Shown here: positions 1 to 5,044 of the stretch, one piece after another
Position numbering within the stretch: the stretch's first letter is position 1
Layout of the letters: each line of letters opens with the position of its first letter
Virus record (IMG/VR): IMGVR_UViG_3300025070_000156
Location: 1-30,018 of that record
Direction: 5' to 3' (one strand)
DNA length: 30,018 nucleotides
Source of the DNA: a virus
Made by a program: the position numbers and the translations under genes
The notes under the pieces: model-generated
Told to the model about the DNA's origin: nothing
The model's database searches: none
What the model saw: only the letters and a program-made list of their open reading frames with translations

Positions 1-2
1 AA

Positions 3-44
3 ATATTAAAACAGGCTAAAGAATTAGGAGGTGTAACAAGGTGA
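3..44 (+). CDS. 3' end of an unidentified upstream gene (partial)
   Basis: The first bases read as an open frame ending in ILKQAKELGGVTR and a TGA at 42-44. That stop overlaps the GTG start of the next gene as GTGA, the same four-base overlap style used by many genes in this window, and this is the main reason to believe the frame. Only 13 residues are visible, so no function can be given. The Shine-Dalgarno sequence of the next gene lies inside these last codons. Confidence 0.45.
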   Translation: MLKQAKELGGVTR

Positions 45-619
45 AAGAACTATTAGAAGCAATGATTGAGGTTAATGATCTCAACAAATCAAAAGGTGTA
101 ACGCAACGTGGCGGTAAAAAATACACGGAAGTATTTGTACGCATAGAAGCATTTAGAAAAGCATTTGGTACTAGCTTGGGCGTTGAGACTGAAATAGTTG
201 CTGACAACGGTAAAAATGTTGTGATAAAAGCAATGATTAAAAACAGCGATGGTATGATAATTGGATCGGGATATGCTGAAGAAGTGCGCGGAACGTCTAA
301 CGTAAACAAAACATCTGCGATAGAAAACTGTGAGACAAGCGCTGTAGGTAGAGCGCTTGCTAGTCTTGGTTTACATGGTGGTCAGTATGCTTCTATTAAT
401 GAAGTCGTTGCAGCGCAAAGAAAAGAAGAGGTGATAGATGCAAACTGGGAAGCTTTTACAGCTGAAAGAATTGCAGAGATACCAACCATTGCAAATTTAA
501 ACGAACTACAACAATGGGATGATCATTTTAGTAGCCAGCTTGATAGGCTACATTTAGAAGTTCCAAAACTATACGATAAAATACAACAAGAAGTTAACAA
601 AAGAAAGGCGTTCTTATGA
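41..619 (+). CDS. Putative phage single-strand DNA annealing / ssDNA-binding recombination protein (Erf/Rad52-like)
   Basis: This 192-aa protein has an alpha/beta N-terminal half and the motif TSAIENCETSAVGRALASLG at residues 91-110. Motifs of this kind recur in phage single-strand annealing proteins of the Erf/Rad52-like group, which pair complementary ssDNA during phage recombination and replication. Residues 24-85 alternate charged and hydrophobic positions, as expected for a beta-sheet. The C-terminal 60 residues are helical and Lys/Glu-rich. The start is GTG at 41, chosen because AGGAGGTG at 26-33 sits the right distance upstream. The stop overlaps the next ATG as ATGA, so the two are translationally coupled. 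The family call is from memory of the motif; an unrelated ssDNA-binding protein is possible. Confidence 0.6.
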   Translation: MKELLEAMIEVNDLNKSKGVTQRGGKKYTEVFVRIEAFRKAFGTSLGVETEIVADNGKNVVIKAMIKNSDGMIIGSGYAEEVRGTSNVNKTSAIENCETSAVGRALASLGLHGGQYASINEVVAAQRKEEVIDANWEAFTAERIAEIPTIANLNELQQWDDHFSSQLDRLHLEVPKLYDKIQQEVNKRKAFL

Positions 620-969
620 AACCACAAATGGGAAACAGTAACTTACAAATAGAAGGGTTTATGAACAACGGACAAGCCGTAAATATGACAGCTGCCGGAT
701 GGATTAATGAACCTAAAGAAATGAAAGGTAGCCCGGAAGCAATGGCTGCAATCGAACAAATACAAAGTTTAATGCTGCAACATAGATTAGTAGTAAGCTT
801 TCAAGTGCGCGCAAAGCAAGGTGATGATCCTACGCAATGGCCCAAAATAGGAAGCTGGACAATGTTCCCCAATCAAAGAGAACAGCAGCAACAACAAGCA
901 CCACAACAACAACAGGCACAACAACAATGGCAACAACCACAACAGCAAAGTGCGCCTTGGAGGAGCTAA
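616..969 (+). CDS. Gln-rich small protein, possible partner of the annealing protein
   Basis: This 117-aa protein starts at an ATG overlapping the previous stop by four bases. Residues 1-88 form a compact domain I do not recognise. Residues 90-112 are almost all Gln with scattered Ala, Pro and Trp, followed by SAPWRS. A Gln/Pro-rich flexible tail resembles the linker of single-stranded DNA-binding proteins, but the acidic tip usual in SSBs is absent. Position directly behind a putative annealing protein suggests a DNA-metabolism role (inference). The CAA/ACA triplet run is also open in the -1 frame, where it would read poly-Thr. Confidence 0.7.
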   Translation: MKPQMGNSNLQIEGFMNNGQAVNMTAAGWINEPKEMKGSPEAMAAIEQIQSLMLQHRLVVSFQVRAKQGDDPTQWPKIGSWTMFPNQREQQQQQAPQQQQAQQQWQQPQQQSAPWRS

Positions 970-1208
970 AGCCCTACCCGGCGTTAAAGAAGAAGTTTTA
1001 CGATGAAATGAAGGAGTTGGTTGAGCAGTACAAACACTTGACTATCAACAGTGCAGCTAAACAGCTTGGCATTGATCCAACAAACTTACGAACCTTAGCG
1101 TATAGAATGGGAATACCGTTTGAACGCAGTAATGGAAATGGAAAAACAAAAGTAGATGAAATGACGCGTAAGCGTCACATTACTTTACCTAATTTTCCGT
1201 GGGAATAA
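957..1208 (+). CDS. Small helix-turn-helix protein
   Basis: About 83 aa if it begins at TTG 957 (13-base overlap with the previous gene), or 66 aa from ATG 1008. The same frame stays open back to 837, but that stretch is the poly-Thr shadow of the Gln-rich gene and is not counted. Residues 29-52 (INSAAKQLGI through LRTLAYRMGI) look like a helix-turn-helix, preceded by a charged helix. The C-terminus is basic and ends LPNFPWE. Neither start has a good ribosome binding site: GGAGGAG at 959-965 has no start codon at proper distance. Reinitiation after the upstream stop, or a frameshift fusion with it, are both possible. Probable role: a DNA-binding regulator or recombination accessory (inference). 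Confidence 0.6.
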   Translation: MEELKPYPALKKKFYDEMKELVEQYKHLTINSAAKQLGIDPTNLRTLAYRMGIPFERSNGNGKTKVDEMTRKRHITLPNFPWE

Positions 1209-1213
1209 ATCGT

Positions 1214-1236
1214 GGGGCAGACGGAGGTTCTGCCCC
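1214..1236 (+). terminator. GC-rich hairpin, possible terminator or processing site
   Basis: An 8-bp perfect stem, GGGGCAGA (1214-1221) with TCTGCCCC (1229-1236), and a 7-base loop, starts five bases after the stop of the helix-turn-helix gene. No T-run follows (next bases are TGATAAACAATAAT), so intrinsic termination would be weak. The loop contains GGAGGT, which resembles a Shine-Dalgarno sequence but has no start codon near it. It may instead stabilise the 3' end of the upstream mRNA. Confidence 0.4.
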
Positions 1237-1270
1237 TGATAAACAATAATAAAACAATGAGGTGTACACA

Positions 1271-1492
1271 ATGATAAAAACATACTTTACATTTTTAATG
1301 ATAAGCTACGCAGTGCAAGGCGAATTAGTATCAACAAGTTTGTTGATGCCTAGTTACGATAGCTGTAGTCACAGCAAAGAAGTCTTTTACGAAACTTTAG
1401 ACAAAGCATATGGCTCTAAAAACATACATATATATTGCAAAGGCACTAACGTTATGTCAAAAGATTATATTAAACCAATGCTAAGACCATAA
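1271..1492 (+). CDS. Small exported or membrane-anchored protein with two cysteines
   Basis: This 73-aa protein begins with a hydrophobic segment (residues 4-16) resembling a signal peptide or anchor. A polar domain follows with cysteines at about 32 and 56, which could form a disulfide in the periplasm. ATG 1271 is chosen over the in-frame GTG at 1262 because GAGGTG at 1259-1264 is correctly spaced for it. It is the last gene of the + strand unit; its stop lies one base from the stop of the convergent - strand gene. The layout (hydrophobic start, Ser-x-Cys, about 25 residues, Cys-(Lys/Ile)) resembles the - strand gene at 3669-3830. Function unknown. Confidence 0.65.
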   Translation: MIKTYFTFLMISYAVQGELVSTSLLMPSYDSCSHSKEVFYETLDKAYGSKNIHIYCKGTNVMSKDYIKPMLRP

Positions 1493-1493
1493 C

Positions 1494-1652
1494 CTACTTT
1501 TTGTTCATCAAAGACTTTTGCTTTTTGTGCGACAAGACCTGACTGCTTTTTGTGTGCGTTGCGCCAGTGTGTAGCGTACCGTCCGACATTTTATGCGTCG
1601 GTCCTTTGTACTCTTTGCCGTTCGGCAAGTAATGTTTAGCTCCCTTTGCCAT
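1494..1652 (-). CDS. 52-aa basic protein with Gly/His/Thr-rich repeats and S-L-M-N tail
   Basis: The frame reads MAKGAKHYLPNGKEYKGPTH at its start and ends KKQKSLMNKK, with a TAG at 1494-1496. Residues 10-20 (LPNGKEYKGPT) and 22-33 (MSDGTLHTGAT) look like two copies of an x-x-G-x-x-x-x-G-x-T-H unit. Proteins of this kind, short, basic and starting MAKG, are common in marine phage genomes from memory. The start overlaps the tiny gene at 1636-1701 by 17 bases, consistent with translational coupling. GGCGG five bases upstream is a weak ribosome binding site. It is the last gene of the late unit. The S-L-M-N motif is shared with four other small proteins here. Function unknown. Confidence 0.7.
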   Translation of the reverse strand: MAKGAKHYLPNGKEYKGPTHKMSDGTLHTGATHTKSSQVLSHKKQKSLMNKK

Positions 1653-1701
1653 AGCCGCCATTCATTATAGATTTTTTAGGTTTACGTTTTTTTCCGTACA
1701 T
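1636..1701 (-). CDS. 21-aa Lys/Gly-rich micro-protein
   Basis: A 22-codon frame begins ATG at 1701, preceded by AAAGGAAAG, and encodes MYGKKRKPKKSIMNGGYGKG plus a final Ser. The upstream gene stops one base before its start (TAA then A-ATG), so coupling is likely. Its end overlaps the next gene. The S-I-M-N motif after a lysine cluster matches the tails of its neighbours, which argues that the frame is translated. Such a peptide could bind nucleic acid or another virion protein; this is speculation. Confidence 0.55.
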   Translation of the reverse strand: MYGKKRKPKKSIMNGGYGKGS

Positions 1702-1702
1702 T

Positions 1703-1912
1703 TTACTTTCCTTTCTTTTTATTCATCATAGAAATACGTTTGCCTTTACGAACCGCTTCCCCTTTAGATGAAGCGCCCCATGCTTTCAATGACTTCAACA
1801 ACGGAGTATCAGTACCATCTTTCTTTTTAGTTGGTCCCGGCATGTTACCCATACGCTGCAAGAAAGCTGCGCGTCTGCCGCTGTTACCAGTACGTTCGGG
1901 TGGTCTGGACAT
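1703..1912 (-). CDS. 69-aa basic protein with S-M-M-N tail
   Basis: A strongly basic protein starting MSRPPERTGNSGRRAAFLQR and ending RISMMNKKKGK. The ATG at 1912 is preceded by AGGTGA, which is formed by the last codon and stop of the upstream gene, so the two are coupled. No fold or family is recognised. The Arg/Gly-rich N-terminus and Lys-rich end suggest binding to nucleic acid or an acidic partner. Its place at the end of the late unit fits a minor virion or packaging-associated protein (inference). Confidence 0.75.
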   Translation of the reverse strand: MSRPPERTGNSGRRAAFLQRMGNMPGPTKKKDGTDTPLLKSLKAWGASSKGEAVRKGKRISMMNKKKGK

Positions 1913-1916
1913 TGCG

Positions 1917-2099
1917 TCACCTATTCATCATTGATTTTTTCTTAGGTTTCTTTGCAGTCTTTTCTGCGTCTTTAAAATTCTTTGCGGTAGGTGCGCCGGG
2001 TGTGCCGGGCTTCCTCATTTTTTCTCCACTTCCGGCAGCAATTCTAGCCTTTTTTAACCTGATATTCTCATAAAGACCATGTTTCTTTCCATGTGGCAT
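1917..2099 (-). CDS. 60-aa basic protein (GSGEKMRKPG type) with S-M-M-N tail
   Basis: It starts MPHGKKHGLYENIRLKKARI and contains AGSGEKMRKPGTPGAPTA at residues 22-39. From memory this core is widespread among small phage proteins of unknown function. It ends PKKKSMMNR. AGGAGA eight bases before the ATG at 2099 supports the start. It is the first of four consecutive basic small genes that follow the endolysin. Its own function is not known to me. Confidence 0.8.
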   Translation of the reverse strand: MPHGKKHGLYENIRLKKARIAAGSGEKMRKPGTPGAPTAKNFKDAEKTAKKPKKKSMMNR

Positions 2100-2108
2100 T
2101 GCTTTCTC

Positions 2109-2564
2109 CTATACCATTAACTCAAAATGTGGGCCATCAATAAACGGTCTACGACCTTGACTACGCCGTGTATCGACATAATCATTCATTGCAGCTTCCA
2201 TAGTTCCATCCCAATGCGCTATGTTTGGCACAGTCCATGCTGCGCCCCACCTTACAGGAACATCACAGGCTCTTGCGCCTTGCGCCATAGCATCAGCTAT
2301 ATCGTCATACAGATTTAGCTCCCAGCTTGCCCGGCTACCAATGTAAGCCATGAGATCTACAGCTATACCATCAATATGCTTAGACTTCATGGTTTGACTT
2401 GCACCTTTTGCAACCAATGCTTTTTGTTCTTCAATGGTTCTAAGCCCACAAATACAACCGAAATCAATTTTACTTACACCGATTGCGTGTTTAACAACAG
2501 CAACCATACGTTCGTCTACACCTTCTAATCTTTCAAGGCTACGCTTTCCAAGTCTAAAAGTCAT
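2109..2564 (-). CDS. Endolysin: M15-family zinc peptidase (L-Ala-D-Glu / D-Ala-D-Ala type)
   Basis: This 151-aa enzyme should cleave peptide cross-links or stems in peptidoglycan during lysis. It carries the M15 signature S-x-H-x-x-G-x-A-x-D at residues 61-70 (zinc ligands His63 and Asp70). The C-terminal DGPHFEL at 143-149 supplies Asp143 as probable catalytic acid and His146 as third ligand. GLRT at 40-43 is also typical. No signal peptide is present, so it needs a holin to reach the wall. Its start overlaps the stop of the upstream membrane-protein gene as ATGA. Length matches single-domain M15 phage endolysins; no wall-binding domain is present. Confidence 0.9.
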   Translation of the reverse strand: MTFRLGKRSLERLEGVDERMVAVVKHAIGVSKIDFGCICGLRTIEEQKALVAKGASQTMKSKHIDGIAVDLMAYIGSRASWELNLYDDIADAMAQGARACDVPVRWGAAWTVPNIAHWDGTMEAAMNDYVDTRRSQGRRPFIDGPHFELMV

Positions 2565-2830
2565 TGTTCAACAAACTCCTTTGTTCCACATAATCTTTCG
2601 TACACCATATCACTTGTGTAAGCTTCTGCCCACTTGTTTTCTGTGAATGTACAGAAAGCCCACAGATCATTTACATCTTGATCTATAATATCAAGCAAGT
2701 CTTGCTGCGCTGATACAGTACCTTCTAAATGTTCTATGTCGTGAACCATTCCACTTATATACCATACAAGAGCTACCAACTGAACAGCCATAGCAAAAAC
2801 TAAAGCTACTGGTATTTTCATATCAGACAT
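2561..2830 (-). CDS. Single-pass membrane protein of the lysis cluster (spanin- or holin-accessory-like)
   Basis: This 89-aa protein has one transmembrane segment at about residues 6-24 (PVALVFAMAVQLVALVWYIS). A short acidic coiled-coil follows (about 28-55), then a tail with two cysteines. ATG 2830 is chosen over an in-frame start at 2872 because GAGG sits about eight bases upstream and the longer version would overlap the holin gene. N-in topology with a periplasmic coiled coil is reminiscent of inner-membrane spanin subunits, but no outer-membrane partner was seen. It overlaps the endolysin gene by four bases. Confidence 0.7.
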   Translation of the reverse strand: MSDMKIPVALVFAMAVQLVALVWYISGMVHDIEHLEGTVSAQQDLLDIIDQDVNDLWAFCTFTENKWAEAYTSDMVYERLCGTKEFVEQ

Positions 2831-2834
2831 ATCA

Positions 2835-3215
2835 CTACCTCTTAAAGAACTTCTGTACGCCACGCACACCAAATGACGCTGAAATGGCGATACCTAAACT
2901 GTAAAAATACCAGTCTGGTGCTTTGGAGAGTTGTTCAAAACCGCGATCAACCCAACCTTCTGTTCCCGGTATCCAACATAAAATTAATGGAATACTTAGA
3001 ATTATTACAAAATATTCGTCCTTCCAACTTGATTGAGAACCTTGCGCCATCATGCGTTCCCAATCAGCTACTGAAGTTTCTTTGCTTAGAAGTATCTTTG
3101 CTTTTGCTTCAGCCTCAGTTAACTTGAGCTTGGCATCAGCCGCTTGCTTCTGAGTTTTAGCATTTAACCAACCGCCAGCAAGTTCAGCAATTGGTCCTAT
3201 GAACGCTTGTAACAT
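2835..3215 (-). CDS. Holin, 3TM family
   Basis: This 126-aa protein matches the Holin_3TMs pattern found in gene transfer agents and marine phages. It has an amphipathic N-terminus (residues 1-18), a charged coiled-coil (21-50) and then WKDEYFVIILSIPLILCWIP. The second hydrophobic pair ends DWYFYSLGIAISASFGVRG before a basic KFFKR tail. It should open the inner membrane to let the M15 peptidase out. GGAGGGTGAG upstream is a strong ribosome binding site. The start overlaps the stop of the EF-hand gene by one base (TAATG). Confidence 0.85.
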   Translation of the reverse strand: MLQAFIGPIAELAGGWLNAKTQKQAADAKLKLTEAEAKAKILLSKETSVADWERMMAQGSQSSWKDEYFVIILSIPLILCWIPGTEGWVDRGFEQLSKAPDWYFYSLGIAISASFGVRGVQKFFKR

Positions 3216-3562
3216 TACTCACCCTCCATTTTTATACTTGCCTTCTTCGGCTCTGCCTTTGCAGCATAGGCATTAAATCCCATAAACGCAGCAACAACAC
3301 CTGATGCAGCTATCACGTATACACTTGCAATATCTGTGATAAGACTAGCTGCTTTGTCGAAACCAAGAACAGAAGCTAACAATATAATAAACGGATAGAT
3401 CAACATGCCAGCAAGTGCAAACCCGGTAAACCTACGCTCTGCATTGCGCTTTAGATCCCGGTCTATCATTTCCAAACGTCGATCTTCTAAAGCAATTTTA
3501 TTCCATTCAGCACGTTCTATAACGCCATTACCGTTAGTATCTGCTTTGTCAAACTCTGTCAT
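3215..3562 (-). CDS. EF-hand membrane protein of the lysis cluster
   Basis: This 115-aa protein opens with a canonical 12-residue EF-hand loop at residues 8-19 (DTNGNGVIERAE): Asp1, Asn3, Asn5, Gly6, Ile8 and Glu12 of the loop are all present. A charged helix follows (residues 22-45), then two transmembrane segments at about 46-69 and 80-101. It could be a calcium-responsive holin, antiholin or membrane anchor (inference); only the loop and topology are visible. It sits between the holin and a 37-aa gene, overlapping both. A single EF-hand is unusual, so dimerisation would be expected if calcium is bound. Confidence 0.8.
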   Translation of the reverse strand: MTEFDKADTNGNGVIERAEWNKIALEDRRLEMIDRDLKRNAERRFTGFALAGMLIYPFIILLASVLGFDKAASLITDIASVYVIAASGVVAAFMGFNAYAAKAEPKKASIKMEGE

Positions 3563-3672
3563 CCCTTCGCCCTCGCATATGCAATTGCAATTCTTTTGTC
3601 GCGCGTAATTATAACAACTTTTCCGTTTTCATCATAGATAATATATTTGCTGCGCCACTCTTTTAATATCAC
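3559..3672 (-). CDS. 37-aa protein, unknown function
   Basis: A frame from GTG 3672 encodes (M)ILKEWRSKYIIYDENGKVVI followed by ITRDKRIAIAYARAKG. It is bounded by four-base overlaps on both sides: GTGA with the stop of the upstream gene and ATGA with the start of the EF-hand gene. A beta-hairpin (KYIIYDENGKVVIIT) followed by a helix is predicted by eye. Short proteins with the DENGKVV...RIAIAYA pattern are, from memory, common in marine phages. The exact overlaps make a chance frame unlikely. Confidence 0.7.
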   Translation of the reverse strand: MILKEWRSKYIIYDENGKVVIITRDKRIAIAYARAKG

Positions 3673-3830
3673 CGTTCAATTTTAATACACACTACTTTAG
3701 AATTATTACTGGTGACTAAAACCTTTGCTTGTACCTTACCTTGGTTGCAAGCTTCCTCATTGCTGTAGCTGTCTATATGGTAATGGTCGAATGTGCCACT
3801 TACCAGCTGTATCCATAGCAGAACCCACAT
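3669..3830 (-). CDS. Small exported protein with two cysteines
   Basis: Counted from ATG 3830 it is 53 aa. An N-terminal hydrophobic stretch (WVLLWIQLVSG) is followed by a polar domain with cysteines at about 27 and 47 (EEACNQGK and KVVCIKIE). The longer in-frame start at 3872 is rejected because 3830 is coupled to the stop of the upstream gene (TGATG) and begins right at the signal-like segment. The protein probably acts in the periplasm or is membrane-tethered; its role is unknown. Its layout parallels the + strand gene at 1271-1492. Confidence 0.65.
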   Translation of the reverse strand: MWVLLWIQLVSGTFDHYHIDSYSNEEACNQGKVQAKVLVTSNNSKVVCIKIER

Positions 3831-4306
3831 CACCAGCGCCCTTGATATTTGCCAATGAAATAGAAAATGCAAAACAAAATACCACCACTAAGCAAAAAAA
3901 TAAAACACCCAATAGCAAAGTTAATAGCCGCATCAATTTGCTCCTGTTTTTTATAAGCTGCTTCTTTTCGTATGCGCCGTTGCTCTGCCTCAATTCTTAA
4001 AATCTCATCCCACGCGCTTGGTCCGTATAAAAAACTGATTTCGGATCGGAGAGACTCCCTCATTTCGTCAAGTTTGCGCCTGTTGTTCCAAATTAAAATA
4101 GCGCTTTCTTCATCCGATCCTTTAAATGTTTTTTCCCAGAACGGTGGATTTTTTTGGCGTTCCTCTATGCGAGTAAAATCTGAAACAGCTTTCCCCCACG
4201 TAGCTAAAGAATTTCCCATTGACATGAGATCATCCCCGGCACTTATAGCTCCGCGTAAAGTTTTGTATGCGCCAGTGGCAAGGGCGATACAACTAACCGG
4301 GTCCAT
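3830..4306 (-). CDS. Conserved phage protein with C-terminal transmembrane segment
   Basis: This 158-aa protein starts MDPVSCIALATGAYKTLRGA, then has a helical domain with FKGSDEESAI and LYGPSAWDEI motifs. A basic coiled-coil (about residues 105-123) precedes a transmembrane helix at about 128-151. From memory, homologous proteins occur in marine cyanophages and pelagiphages near tail-fibre and lysis genes without assigned function. The position among membrane proteins suggests a lysis or virion-associated role (inference). AGCTAGG upstream is a modest ribosome binding site. Confidence 0.75.
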   Translation of the reverse strand: MDPVSCIALATGAYKTLRGAISAGDDLMSMGNSLATWGKAVSDFTRIEERQKNPPFWEKTFKGSDEESAILIWNNRRKLDEMRESLRSEISFLYGPSAWDEILRIEAEQRRIRKEAAYKKQEQIDAAINFAIGCFIFLLSGGILFCIFYFIGKYQGRW

Positions 4307-4310
4307 GTGC

Positions 4311-4508
4311 CTAGCTCAGATAAGTCATGCGTAATAACAACAGCAAGCTTGCGCCAGTTATACAAATCATTATTGCTTCCATGCGCTTAATACGATTATA
4401 CAAATCTTTAAACTGTATCTTCATTTCAGTTTTTATTTCAATAACGTCTTTCTCAACTTCGTCTATTCGAGAGTGTGCTTGTGAAAGTGTGCGTGTACGT
4501 TTATCCAT
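4311..4508 (-). CDS. Coiled-coil protein with C-terminal TM helix (XhlA-like topology)
   Basis: This 65-aa protein has a heptad-rich N-terminal helix (about residues 8-44: SRIDEVEKDVIEIKTEM and onward) and a single transmembrane segment at about 46-62. This topology is that of XhlA-type phage proteins that assist holins, although sequence similarity to XhlA is not claimed. AAGGA eight bases before ATG 4508 supports the start. It lies between the tail chaperone gene and the MDPVSC-type gene, so a role in lysis is likely but unproven. Confidence 0.7.
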   Translation of the reverse strand: MDKRTRTLSQAHSRIDEVEKDVIEIKTEMKIQFKDLYNRIKRMEAIMICITGASLLLLLRMTYLS

Positions 4509-4517
4509 GCTCTATCC

Positions 4518-5018
4518 TTACGGTTTCGTAGGCCAATCAGCATCTTCCAAATTAGGCCAGTTGCTATGAGTTGGTAGATCACGTAGAGCTTGCCTATAAG
4601 TCTTCATGTTGTCTGCCATAGTAACGTCTGACATGGCATGCCAATCTGTCTCTGCAAGCTTTGCATCTCTGGTGGCTCTGTTTGATGCAGCAACATTAGT
4701 GTCTAGTGTAGTTTGATAAGCTGCTTCATGTTCTGCTTTAGTAGTCTTCTTGCCATCCTCGTCAGTCGTATCAGCAAACATATCTTTTGCTACATACTTC
4801 TCAACCCAGTTACCTTTTGCATCTTGCTCTACACCATCACGCACACTTGTTTGATACCCTGTGGTTGTGGCAGCAGGGCTTAATAATACGGCATCTAAGT
4901 CTAACGCATCTAAAGTGTTTTGACTCCACACCTTTGGCAATGACATCTTAGGGTTTGCAGCCCTCCATTCACCTTGGCTTTTAACTTCGCCTGTTGTTCT
5001 GTTTCTATACTCACCCAT
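4518..5018 (-). CDS. Tail fibre assembly chaperone-like protein
   Basis: This 166-aa protein ends with the block YRQALRDLPTHSNWPNLEDA followed by DWPTKP. That C-terminal block (YRQALRD...WP.KP) is characteristic of phage tail fibre assembly (TAP/DUF4376-like) proteins. The N-terminal part (residues 1-75) holds EWRAANPKMSLPKVW and GVEQDAKGNWVEKY, a beta-rich domain also typical of the group. Position just downstream of three fibre genes fits a chaperone that helps fold or trimerise them, or a minor fibre component. Confidence 0.75.
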   Translation of the reverse strand: MGEYRNRTTGEVKSQGEWRAANPKMSLPKVWSQNTLDALDLDAVLLSPAATTTGYQTSVRDGVEQDAKGNWVEKYVAKDMFADTTDEDGKKTTKAEHEAAYQTTLDTNVAASNRATRDAKLAETDWHAMSDVTMADNMKTYRQALRDLPTHSNWPNLEDADWPTKP

Positions 5019-5044
5019 AGATTGATCCTTTCTTATAGGTTTGA

